This document shows positions 40,548 through 52,640 of a DNA stretch of 64,000 nucleotides, piece by piece. A program made the position numbers and the translations under genes. Source of the DNA: Embiotoca jacksoni (taxonomy: Eukaryota; Chordata; Actinopteri; Embiotocidae); contig JAKOON010000015.1 in NCBI GenBank assembly GCA_022577435.1, positions 13,404,830 to 13,468,829 of the forward strand, in the 5' to 3' direction. A model generated the notes under the pieces. It was not told the DNA's origin and made no database searches. It saw only the letters and a program-made list of their open reading frames with translations. Position 1 is the first letter of the stretch, and the number at the start of each line of letters is the position of its first letter.

Positions 40548-43500
40548 TTACTGCTTTCTCGAGTTTGATCCTTCGGTTATACGTTTATCTTCAGCCTTGC
40601 TCTTTTGTCGGTCTCTGTGAAAAACACAAAACAAAGACAGAAACGATCACTTGATCATCTCATATCACACTGTATGTGCCCGGCCATCTGCGCCCTCCCC
40701 TTGTTTGTCATTGGATCCTGATCTGCAGATTCTGGCCTGTCGTCAGCACTACACGTGGTCTGAGTACTGACCTGGTGGCCGGCTCAGGACCGCAGAGGGC
40801 TGCGTGGTGAACAGGACAGGGTCGAGGTTCCTTCAGGTGAGACATGGGGCCGGACGGCTGAAATTTAGACACCTCTTGCTGCCACTCATCGTCAAAAGAC
40901 TTCGCTTCACCTGAGGATGAAGGATTATGGTCATGTTAGGTGGGCTGACGGCCTAGAAAGACTTGGACTGTGGCACCTAAAGCGGGATTATATTGTGTTC
41001 AACTGGTTGGTCTGCGTAACAAGTCCAAGCAACTCGTCAAACTATGGCCACACAATATCCCAGTATGTACTGTTTTTCTATCATTGTAATGGGTGTATTG
41101 GTAATAAAAATGATCTCTGAAAAAGCTCACACATGTAGTTACATAGTGCAACAAATTTGGCTGGACCCTTTACACTTATGGACCTGCAATGCGTAGCAAC
41201 TCAATGACTGACTATCATGAAACAGAAAGCTTGAACATACGTTCATCCATATTTTGAAAGTCCTGGGTGAACTCCTTCTCCCCCGTTTTCTTGTTGAACT
41301 TCTTCTCCATAACGTGTCCCCGGTCCTGGATGTGGTGACCGATCGTCATCTTCTTCAGACCACTCTCAGAGTCGTCAACTGCTTGCCGGGTCTCCATGAT
41401 CTGGAAAACAAACAAACAAACAAACAACAAAAAAAACCGATCAAACCTATCAGACACATACGGCCCATGGGGGGAAAAAAAAGCATTGCTTCTAATGAAC
41501 ATGTTTATATAAGGATTTATTGTTGCCAATATTATATTGTTTCTCTACGCTGTTCTTTTCTCTCTCTGCTCTCCTCTCATGCTAACCGGTCGAGGCATAT
41601 GGTCGCCGACCTCTGGGTCTGGTTCTGTCTGTTCTGGTTCCTGTTGGAAGTGAAGCTTTTCCTCCTTAATGCCAAGAAATTGTTGGGTGTCTCTCTCTAA
41701 TAGGAGCTTGACCTTCACTGTGTGAAGTGTCCTGAGATTACTTATGTTGTGATTAAGAGCTGTATAAATAAAATTTAATTTAATTGAGTTGAACCTAAGA
41801 GTGCTCATTCCAGGGCTCCTACGGGACCTATCGTAATGGAGACACATTTACTTTTCAGATCTCGCAACACTAAACTGTGTTTGATTGTGCTCTGATTCAA
41901 CATGGTAATACATCCACTTACACCTCCAGGGGCACGACGGGTCGATGAGGTCGCCTGGTAGACCTTGGGAGGCTCATTTCCAACTTTTGAATATGTCATT
42001 ACTGATGAGGAGCTGAATGAGTGTCTGTCTGAGTCTGTGGATACGTTCTCCTGATAACACACACACACACACGCACGCAAAAAACAACAACAACACAGTG
42101 TTAAGCATTTTGTATTCTGAGCAAACCGCCAAGTGAGAGAACAGAAAATCAGCACTTGAGTACACTCACATAGTTTCCGGTCATGTCCTCCATCCCGTTT
42201 CTCATGTTGGCCATCATGTTGTCGAACATACCAAAAGGATTCGTCATGATGTCCTGCGCAAACACAAAAGGAAAATATCAGTGAAAGCCCAAAGAGCTGA
42301 ACGGCTGGGCTCGTATGCCACCTGGTCAGCAGGCATTATCAGCTCATGACCAGCTCCATCATGTGTACAAACACACATGCACAAAGTACCGTGTGCTAAA
42401 TGCGTCTTACATGTGTGCCGTCTGGGACATTGTAACTAGGACATTCACATTTTCTCACTTCACCATATGTTACCCAGTGACATTCACAACAAAGCTACAA
42501 AGCAAGTGTAGCGTAGGATTCATGCCTTTAGTTAATGTTTTTTAATTTTTTTTATTGCAGAGGGATTTCAAAGGTGGTCAACTTGCTCTCATCCTGTGCT
42601 GCTTTTATCAAAATGTGACCGTGTATCTGCTGAAGGTCATGTTTTTTAGATCAATAAAACAAAACAAATATATATATAAATGAGGTATAGCAATGGTGTC
42701 CATCTGTGTCTCTGTGATGGGTGTGTGTGTGTGTGTGTAGTTTTTTAATGGAGTGTAAAGACAGGCCCTGCCTTCAGGTAGGTGTGAGCTGAAATCAAAA
42801 CACAATATATCCGAAATTCTGAAAAATACTTTGTTAAACAGAAGTCATTTCTTATTATAGGCTGATTGATTACTACTGTACACCGGCTATTGTTTGCTTC
42901 AACTGGATCCCTTATTGTTGCCTCCGCTGACTTAAAAATACTGCATTGTCAAAAACACCTGCTTTACATAAAGAGTTGACTTCGTGTTGGATGCTGTGTT
43001 TGGGTGTTCTCTTTTCTAAATGACTGACTACATAATCAATCCATTTTTTTTTTTTTTAGCAAGTAGAAAGAACTTCACTTTCCTCATCCTTTATCTTGGT
43101 GGCACACAAACTGTTAGATGATTTGAAGATTGCAGCTTAGCATTCGTTGTTATAATTTGATGGTTAAGCCTGACTGTAACTCAGATTCTTGGCAACATGA
43201 TGATGAGAAATAACATATCGTCGTGGAGTGGCGTGACGGGGAAAACTTGCAGTGAGTACGGGGGACACACTGTGACAGTTTCAGGTCAATAAGTAGTGGA
43301 CAGAATCAGTGACAGATTTGGAGCATGCTCTTGGCCACTTTGGGTCAAGGGGAAAGTGTAAGTGAACAGCAGAGGACTCCACTGACCGTGCCGAAGGGCA
43401 GCAAGGACCGACTCATATCCTGAGGAGATTCAAACAACATCAGTATTAACAACATAGCATTTGGTACTGCATCTTGAATATTTGTATGTTACGTACACAC

Positions 43501-46326
43501 ACATTTTAATGCTTTATTTGAGTCCACTCATTATATTAACAATGTCTCTACTAATTTACATGCTGGAGGGCTTAAATATTCTTCGATACTCAAGGGTAGA
43601 GAAAACACCACCTGTGTCACACAACCAGACCAGCTGTTACAGCTCAGGTCGAACAAAATGTAAACCACTGTTAGTGTGTGTGCACGCCAAGTATCGGTAT
43701 CACTCATCTACATTCAGTCGCAGCTCACTGATATTTATACACACACAAATCATGTGGACTTTTTTTTTTGCATGTTTGTTGAAGTTGTTGCCAGTAAGCT
43801 GTTAGGTTGTCTTACATTGGTAACTAAGCCCTTGACACAGCCACACACAGCTCTGCACCTGGCCTTCAGCGCAGCCGTTCAAGGCCATGAACCATCTGGA
43901 AGTGCAAGGAGTGAGGAGCCAGTGAGGAGGGAGCAGCCCTCAGCCAGACTCTGTGTTCCCTGGGCCAAGACCACAGGTGTTTGTGACCTTGTGGCCCTGG
44001 ATAAGCATCTCAACGGCCATCACTATGTGAGCCAGCGCATTTCCCTGCGTGAGCCAGCGCATTTATCTGGGGGTGTGATGTGCAGGGGTATTGTGCGTAA
44101 TCAGTTGGGTGTTGAATGACTTGTGTTCCAAGTGTAATTGGGTCGCATTGCCAGAGATCAGAGTGGGTTTAACACTGAAAACTGAGCTTCATTCTAGGAA
44201 GGCTACAGTGGTCAGGGTGGACCAGTCAGGACGGGGATCTAACAGGGGTCGGAGAGTCCAAGGCTGCTCTCTCAGCTCTTTTCAAAGGTCAAGCTGATGT
44301 AAAACGCTCCTGACCCGTATCTATGAAGCCTCACAGCCAATTTTATCCCACAGTGGCATCTATGAACTAATAAATGCCAGTTACATATCTGCCTGCATTA
44401 TATTTAGACTAGGGTTGAGCAGAGGAGAGATTGAGGGCACAAACTAAGGAACGTACACCCAGAGGTCTACACATTACACATTATTTTAGACTGTCTGGAC
44501 GAGAGCAGATTGACTTTCTATTTTCTGTCTCTCTCAAACTGATACTGAATCTGTCATTGTGCCCTCTGAGGCAGGCTGCTCCTGCTCCTGCGGGAGCTAC
44601 AAGTTACATCAAAGAGCACATGTGCTGTTGATATAATTCATACTTACACAGCAACGAGAAGAAACGGTGCATCGCCAGGAAGTTACAGGGCTTTAGAGAG
44701 ACCGCAGAGATAGTAAGGAGGCACTGAATCTGATAACGGTGACTATGATGTTTTTAAAACTACTTAATTTATGTTTGCAGTGTGCCAGAGCACAAGGAAA
44801 ACTGACATAAAGGGAATAGAAATACACCAAAGGCGATATTTGCTCTACCTATGCGAGTCACCACCTTAAAAGCACCACAGAACCACAGAATGAAAGAGTG
44901 CCCACGTAACTAAGAGAGATGCTTGACTGTCATTCAACAGTGCTTTTGCAAACAAGTGCCCAGATGAATGATTGCTTTGAAAGGAGATATGAACCTGGTA
45001 GTGGATATTGGCAAGAGACAGAGAAATGCGGGTGCTCATATCAACCTTGGACGGTAAGACGGGGCTTATTTCCCCGCTGGGAATCTAATGCTTAGTAAGC
45101 TAATACAAGAAGTACAAGCTTCCAGCATTATTTGGCCAAAGTGTGTATGCATTTCTGCGTGTGCGTGCATGCCAGTGCATCTATGCCATTTTGTAAGATG
45201 TGACTGAGCGTCACTGTGCCTGCGACCGTGTTTTAATGCTGTATGCGTGTGTTTTTGTGCGTGTTTTTGTGTGCACATTTGTGCGCGTGATATTGGAGAA
45301 GAGTTTGAGAGAGAGCTGTCTGTCATCTAGCAGCCACTGCACCGGTCTTGCCAAGGCACGTTCTGCGAAACAGATGGACGAAAAGAGCAACAATGAGACA
45401 ACAGAGCGTCCGTGACATCTGAACAGACGTGCCTTCACGGAGCCAACGACCGCTTTAGCTTTTTGACCACTGCTGGGCAGCACTTCTCCTCATCCTCAGA
45501 TACATTAGTGTGTGAGATTAGGGAACAGAGCTTCGTGGAACCCTAATTCAGATTCGACTCCATGTATCTTACATACGAGACAGATTCTGTTTATTGGTCG
45601 TGGCTGTGAACGGAGCAATAAGGGTCTGGAGGCTTTACTGTAGAAATCATTTCTCTCTCAAACTGCAAAGATCTAATGTCTTTGTCCGTGTCTGAATCAA
45701 GAAAAACAATTATGGGTCCTTTCACAAGGCCTTTCTCCATTTCACAGAGAGACCTCATGAATTGATATTCTTCTATTGCTGCAATATGTAACCCATCAGA
45801 ACTGTACTGTGCTGCAAGAGCTACACCTGACCCACTCTCTCGTAAACCCCTCATAACATCATGTTGTACCTCAAAAGATTCTGCCAGTGGACTGACACAT
45901 TGTATATTCACATACAGGTAAACAATATCTTGTCAACAAGAGATGGACAAGTCAAACAAAGTTTGAAAAATCTGCTCATACAGAAATATCCTCCTAATAT
46001 TAGAACAAATAATTTGCTTGGATGGACATTTTGCAGTGTAGTTCCATTTCACCCACTGTCACTGAGGTCATTAGTCAAGTACTCAGAGGCCCGCCTCAGC
46101 TGGCACTAGCTAGTTAATGGCATGACGCTAATAAAGAGAAAGCAGGCTGCTGACGATTGAGGATCGGCTTCTAATGAAAGTCATTATCAAGGATAAATAT
46201 ACAGGCTCTCATGAGGTAGCGGGATTAAAGCAGGTGACAGGGACTAAATTTGACTTAGCAGGGATAACCAGGCAGTGGAGGGGGAGATTTGGGAAAGGTT
46301 AACGGGTGCAGTGTAGCAGGTCAATA

Positions 46327-46376
<50 letters not shown>

Positions 46377-48818
46377 ATCTTTTGTTGAATTTCAGGGGAA
46401 ATTATGATATCCGTCTTGGTCACTTTTGTTTTTGGTATTTACAAATTAGAAATTTTGTCAGGAAGCCTATGCCTCACCTCGCTACAATGCTCAAAGAACA
46501 CACCTATCTATGACCTTATGACTAGAGTCCCTACCTCCAATCATTTAATCTCACAGTGTGTTGATCTGGTTTCTGTAGCAGCCCCCACTGTTCTCATTAA
46601 AGAGGGATGGTTTTAGGAGGCTGGTGAGGAGCTTTCAGATGAGTTATGACCGAAAGGTTTTGGTGGGATCAAAGCATGCTCCGTCAGTGCTGGACTTCAT
46701 CTTATTGAGTTTAAAGTCATTCAGCTCCACTTTTCCAAGACCAAACTGAACAGAATATTTTCAAACTCTGCTACCTGTGATAAGTGTGAGTCAAGTGACG
46801 GGACTTTAAGTCATCTTTTCAGCGCAAGAATTTCTGGGATGACATTATTCATTTATATTTCCGACATTTCAGTCATCTTATGGACAGACATGATTATGTG
46901 TATTTTCTTTGGAAGCTGGCAGTTTGTAATGTTTTGTTCTGTTCGGTTACATTTAGCCGTTTCTGTTGTATTAAAAAGGATTTTTTTTATTTTTACCAAT
47001 TGCCATCAAAATGTTCCAGAGCAACCAACTGGTCCGGTACACCTTGACCACCTATTGCAAGGCCACAGCTTTAGTCTTAGCCCGAAATTAAAATATATTT
47101 GAAGACTAATTATATAAAGTTAACACCACAACTAGGCCAATTAGAATAATATCAAAATAAACTCAGATATATTAAAACCTTTAGAAGACCTGTGAGAACA
47201 CAATTCTCGCGGGTCTTATTGCTGTGAACGTTCAAGAAGTGTGTGCGTGTATTTTCAAGAAAGTAGTGTGTTAGTGGAACAATGCACTATAAATAGGGCT
47301 CGTCGGGGCCAGATATAACCGTCCAGAGAGGCCAAAGGGGTTGCCCTACCACAAAACCAGACACTCACATGACCCCATACCTCAGTGAGTGGCACTCCAG
47401 TTATGCTGCCGGTGGCCAGCTCCCACTACACTTTAGTAAACTTCGCACCTCCTCCAAACACTAATCTGATTATAAGACCACAAGAGGGGCAAAAACAAAC
47501 TGTATGAGTGAAGAAGGGGCTTCATCCTTTGTCCCTCACTGACCCAAAGGACAGCCTGGTGTCTGTGCACACGTATAGACACCATAATGCCCAGAGGAGA
47601 GCTCCGTCGCCTGCTCGCTGAGTTCACAAGTGGACAAACCTCACAAAAGAGTAAAAGGGGTGCCTTTCAAATTGCATGTCCTCACCCTGTGTTCGTTTCT
47701 CAGAGCGCGGGATGAACCTGGCTGTTCCACCGTGTCATGATCACGGTTTCTCCCATCCATTATACTTGGCATTACGGGCCCGCCGAATGGCTCAGAGAGG
47801 CTACGCATCATGTGGCGCATATGCTCCCTATGAGCACGAAATGGATCCCTGTGGGAGAGGAAGAAGTGAAGACAAAGTGAGTCTCAGCATTCACATTCTG
47901 CATGATGAAGATGACGACTGCAAACCCATGACAAAACTGCTTTTGTAGGTGTTTTTCTGGGCACTATATTTGAGAATTAATGATTTCTATCTCAGCTTGA
48001 AGCTAATTAAAGATTTTTTTTTTTTCTTCCCCTGAACACAACACACTGAAATAAGAAGCACCCCTAAAATAATTTCAGCCACCCTTAGTGACTGTTGCAC
48101 AGTTAGTGTAGAGTTATTTAAAATTGACCAATAATAATTCCTTTCTCTGAGTTGTACTGGAAGTTCTTTTTTTTTTTTTTTTTTTTAATTTCCTTCCTAA
48201 AATGGTACAAACCTGGAGCTAAAGAACTTTAAGTGGGACTGACGCATCATAACGCTCTACTTGATGAAGTAAACTTTTATTTAACTTTGAAACTTACTTA
48301 TAAAATGCAGCAAAAAAAAACAGCATCTGTCTTTACAGCAGCTGTTGCTAGGTAACAGTTTAATGTGATTCTACAGATGGAGTGGAAACATTTTAAAAAA
48401 ATAATAATAATAACTTTGTTGTTGTGATATCAACACAAATCCAATTTCCCCATCTCAGGAAAACAAACCAAACATTTTCAACATGTTGGGCTCAACCTTA
48501 CATTTCTATTGACAAATTAAATGATATGCAACCCTGTCACTCAACTGCTCTCAATAGGCTTGTGGCCTAAAATCTGCTGGAGGGGGGGGGAAGCAGGAGG
48601 TGCATGAGAATTTTGAAAAAATACATTTCTTCTGTAGGTTGCAGTGAAAAGAGACGAAATAATATTTTAATATTTCTAACGATCATTTTAGTAAAAGGTT
48701 GCATCATTAAGGTTCACAACGGCAGGTAACAGCTGAAAGTTGTGCGAAAATAGAAACATGGAAGAAGAGGACCCTCACATTTATCCTGCCCATGCTGCAA
48801 AAAGCTTACAATAATTGT

Positions 48819-48855
<37 letters not shown>

Positions 48856-49406
48856 AAAATACACGGTGCAGTTTAAAAGTGTTGTAGCTACTGTGCTCAG
48901 TGCACAGTGGCGGTATTATGAAAACAGTGAACATGCTGTACATCTGGCCTTGGAAGTTGTTTTATTATAATAACTAATGTGCAACCAATCTAACTAACCG
49001 AACAGTTAAATAAATTAGGCCAATTCTTTCAAAAAAAAAATTTTTAAAAAGAAGAAGAAATAGTTCAAAGTGAAACAAAATCTGTCATCATATGCAGCAA
49101 CTGAATTTTTTTTAATTTAACAGTAGCCTTGCAAGATTGGCATATATCAATAACTTCAGGTATATTTAGGAGTTTTTGTTTTGTTCACGAAGTCTATCTC
49201 GACCGGAATATACCACTTCCTTGCTTTTCCTTGTTTTGTTTTTTTTTAAGTTTAGATAATTGTTGCATTATAAAAAAAAAAAACACTATCCGCCGAAATG
49301 CAAGTCAAAACTTCGTGACTTCAGACAGTCGTAGTACATTTAACAGAACTGCTACTCACGAGAACAGCGGATCGTCATCACACTCCATCAGACTGCTGTT
49401 GAACAT
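40548..49406 (-). CDS. mlf1: Myeloid leukemia factor 1
   Basis: MLF1 is a cytoplasmic/nuclear adaptor that binds 14-3-3 proteins and is linked to blood-cell differentiation. Eight coding exons read: 49406-49360, 47848-47686, 43419-43387, 42253-42170, 42050-41922, 41400-41241, 40910-40772 and 40614-40548 (stop TAA). They sum to 822 bases, 273 residues, close to human MLF1 (about 268), with phases agreeing throughout. The start MFNSSLMECDDDPLFS opens the family N-terminus. DPFRAHREHMRHMMRSLSEP holds the RSxSxP 14-3-3 motif. The conserved core follows: SSSSVMTYSKVGNEPPKVYQ, TRRAPGG, ESGLKKMTIGHHIQDRGHVM and FDDEWQQEVSKF. MLF2 is the alternative, but VMTYSKVGNEPPK and the rsrc1 neighbour favour MLF1. 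Intron 2 (43,420-47,685) holds a (CA)n, an L1-like fragment and an unexplained reading frame. Confidence 0.93.
41560..41790 (+). repeat. Non-LTR retrotransposon 3' end in mlf1 intron 5
   Basis: Segments such as ACCGGTCGAGGCATATGGTC, TCTGGTTCTGTCTGTTCTGG, the GTGTGAAGTGTCCTGAGATT motif, and the end AGCTGTATAAATAAAATTTA with (TTTAA)-type repeats match a very common teleost LINE-associated 3' sequence. It is antisense to mlf1. Confidence 0.65.
44028..44064 (+). repeat. Short direct duplication, 21-bp period
   Basis: GTGAGCCAGCGCATTT occurs at 44,028 and again at 44,049, in mlf1 intron 2. Confidence 0.6.
45591..45911 (-). other. Unexplained 106-codon open frame in mlf1 intron 2
   Basis: The frame has balanced composition, without the low-complexity look of most chance frames here. 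Short pieces include LAAQYSSDGLHIAAIEEYQF and MRSLCEMEKGLVKGPIIVFL. I recognise no family. It starts with ATG at 45,911, has no evident splice partner, and is on the same strand as mlf1. It may be a decayed transposon piece, a lineage-specific exon or chance. Confidence 0.3.
46329..46374. repeat. (CA)n microsatellite
   Basis: About 23 units, directly 5' of the L1-like fragment, in mlf1 intron 2. Confidence 0.96.
46385..47100 (+). mobile_element. L1/Tx1-type LINE ORF2 C-terminal fragment, decayed
   Basis: On the + strand, in shifting frames, there are pieces resembling the end of fish L1-like ORF2: FGIYKLEILS-type, FKVIQLHFSKTKLNRIF, and CDKCESSDGTLSHLFSA. The last is the cysteine-rich CxxC...H motif that follows the reverse transcriptase. 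Frame breaks and stops show that it is dead. It is antisense to mlf1. Confidence 0.6.
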
Positions 49407-49800
49407 TTCCACGAATTTGTTTTTTTTAAACTGCCAACAAAAAGCAATCTTAAAAGTTGTTTTTTTTTTTTTTTTATGGAAGAAATAATCCGTGGACGCC
49501 GCGAGAGTCTCCGGGTGCTCCGCTCAGGCTCGACGGCGTTACTATGGAGGAGGAGAGGATGGGATTCGGAACCGAGGTCGCTCTGACGCCGGCCACGTGC
49601 CGCGAATCCGGCCTGCGGATTGGCCGGTTATTCGGAGCTTTGAACGGCCTCCGTCCGCGGGCTGTGTGTTGTGGGTGGCTGCTATGGCAACGCCACTCTT
49701 AGAAAGTTCTTGTAAAACTTCCCAGTTTTCTTATCGAGCTCGCGCGTGTCGCCACTAAATTTGCTGCGGGCTTTGTCCGAGGTATCCGCTGCGTGTTACA
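49407..49800. promoter_or_regulatory. mlf1 5' flank: CpG-rich promoter region
   Basis: CpG density rises sharply at about 49,490-49,780 just upstream of the mlf1 start codon, with a CCAAT-type box (GGATTGGCCGG at about 49,617) and ATGGCAACGCC at about 49,684, an RFX half-site-like motif. It is the likely transcription start region for mlf1. Confidence 0.5.
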
Positions 49801-50866
49801 CCTCCCTGCAGCTGGTTCTGCACTTCTAAACCGGCACCAGTGTCGATGACTGGGCAGGAAGAAATTACAAGGAGGAAACTCTCTGGGATTAAGTTACTGG
49901 ACCGTTTGGTTTCCTGAAGCGGTTCCTGCTTTGGTAATTGTACGGCAGTCCCACGGATGTCTCTCGCTCCATACAAGCACTCAAGCCGAGCTCAAACGCG
50001 TGCGTTTAACTCAAGTGAATCACTCCTACGTTCTTATTTATCATTTCATTACATCACAGACTATTTGGAGAGTACAGCACCATGTCCCAGCCTCAGTATA
50101 GATTTACCATCTGGCAGCTCCACAAATAGGCCTAAGTGTGGACGCTACACTTACTTGAATCCAATCTCTGCTCAAACGGGGATACAACGGATAAAACAAA
50201 CATAAAATCACTGAGTAATATATATATATATATATATATTTAAGAGGAGAGCAAAGTTCAAGGCAGGAGAGAGTTAATCTACTTCATTCTTCTGTCAGTC
50301 GCAGATGCCGAGGCTTTCTCCCATCTCTTTGGCCAGCAGTATAAAAGGTACTGCTGCTGTCCTGCCGTATAAACGCAACAAGTGTCACATGTTTGTGTTG
50401 AAAAGAGAAATGCTGTTTCTTTTAAGTTCAGGGCCCACTGACAGGTTGAGCACTATAATTCACCTGTAATAGCAGGAAGACAGTTCTCACTCCAAAAAAA
50501 ATAATAAAAAAATCCCAAGTATCTTTATTTACTGACTTGATTACAAGTGACAACATGTATTAAATGCTACATCTCCATGGCAACAGACCACCTGATCTGA
50601 CTGTAGGATTTCCCTTCATTATGAACAAAAGAACACAAAAAAGGAACAGCAGAATGTTAAATCATTGTTTTAATAAAAAATAATTAGTACATTAAGATCA
50701 AAAACTGCTCTCACAAGTCAACGAGGGGTGGGAGGAATTTAGTAGAAGGGTAAATAAGAAACATTGTGGTGTCCTAAAACAAGACAGGCATCGAGACATG
50801 ATAAAAGCAAACTTGAGTGAGGGAATGAGGTGTAGACGTGGACCGAAACGCTTCTTCTGAAGTTCT
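49801..50866. other. Interval between mlf1 and rsrc1
   Basis: No gene was recognised. It contains a (TA)n tract at 50,218-50,240, the presumed rsrc1 3'UTR, and an AATAAA on the - strand at 50,524-50,529 that may end the rsrc1 transcript about 340 bp after its stop. Confidence 0.5.
50524..50529 (-). terminator. Candidate rsrc1 polyadenylation signal
   Basis: AATAAAGATACTTGG on the - strand, 338 bp after the rsrc1 stop codon. It is the first consensus hexamer I found there. Confidence 0.45.
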
Positions 50867-52592
50867 TCAGGTCACAGGACTTCCCATCAGCCTCTCCTGT
50901 CGCAGCGAGAGCAGCCGGTTTAACCACAGCTCCTCGGCCTTCTCCTTGTCCATGAACAACTGCAGCACAGCGTAGAGACGAGATGTTGGTGAGCAGAAGA
51001 CACAGAACAGGACAGAAACCACAGGACTGAGTAGACGTGCATATTAGATGTGCTGTACATTAAAATGGAAGCAGTGTCACTTTACAGCAGACTGAGACCG
51101 ATCGTTACAATATAAATACTATGAGGATGTCAAAACACTGCACGTGGGCTATTTGGAGAAGCTATTTGGACTTTCGTAAGTTTGTGACGTCACAAACTCA
51201 CACCCATGTCATGTGTTGGCTCTCGGACAAAACCTTTTACTTAGGAGACAACCTGAAAAGCTGTGATTGGCTTGGCCGTATGTCGCTCAGGAAACAGCCA
51301 GTTCTTGATGGAGCTACAGACAGAAACTTAAAGAGCAAAGATGTAAAACCATACCGAGACGGTTTTTGAAACCCCAAAAATATCTTCCTGTGGACATCAA
51401 GACTGCAAATAAAACACCAGAAAAGTGTCAAATGTGGGACTTTTAAAAGATCTGAAAACAGTGAAAAATGGCCCGAACAAATGTCTTGATTATTTTATTT
51501 AGTTCGACATCAGTCCTACGAATCCCTAAATATAGTTGCCGCTAACGTATGGAAAAACGGCAATCCATCAAATATCTAAACATTTACCATTGAATTTTTA
51601 CATCTTTGCAGGATCAAACGAGTTGGAAGTCACTTCTTCACATGTTTGTGACTTTGTCTTTGAAGCCCTTCGAAAGCAAACGTGTCACACAATCTACCTG
51701 TCTAAACAAGGGTACGCATAGACATGTAATTACAATATACACAGAATACACACAAGCTTAGACCTGGGACTCATTTGTTATAGGTGTGCATAATAAAACT
51801 AGAGACTTGACCAACACCGGTGGAAATTTGTGGGCCAACCTCAACACATTTTTTACTTTAAAAGCTGCGGAAATAAATGAGCTACGTTTCCTTGAAAGCC
51901 GATAAGCAAAGCACAAAGTTGTTAGTACTGCTCAAATGACAAGCGTGTGATCTCCGTGCAGCTCCAAATGCACATGAGAAAAACCTCTTTTTAAACAAAT
52001 AACTAGTCCCGTGGGCGTGCTGATAGAAAAGCCCGACACATGCGAGTTGAATGCAACGCAGTTCATCACCAGCAGTAACGATATTGGTTGTAAGAGGGCT
52101 ATAAAACTGCTGCTGCAAGTGTCTGATGAATGAATGCATCTGTTTATTAGGAAGTAACATAATGAGTATGAGACCAAGCCAGGGCGCGGAAGCAGGGGAG
52201 AATTGGAAGATTATTTCTATATCCACTGCGTTTGTGAGAGGGTGAGAGATAAGGGTGACATGCTGGCTATGTGTACATACTGTATATGTGATGATATGTG
52301 TCTATTATTATGCAGATTGTGGAGCAACCCCGGGCGCGTCAATCCTTCATTTCTAACCGAACGCTGCTTACAGCTGCACCGCATGTTATCTGTGTGTTAG
52401 ATTCAACACCAGTGAGTTCTTGTCTGTCGGCCCTGCGCTGGTGTCATGGTGCTAATGAGGCTGTGTGTGTGGGATGACAGTATCTGAGCCGGGCTAATGG
52501 GACTCATCTGTTCTAATTGGAAGCGGAGCTGGAGCTGGAGCTGGGGCCGGGGCCCGCCTGGGGCATATTGCTACCATACATCAGCCTGTCTG

Positions 52593-52640
<48 letters not shown>

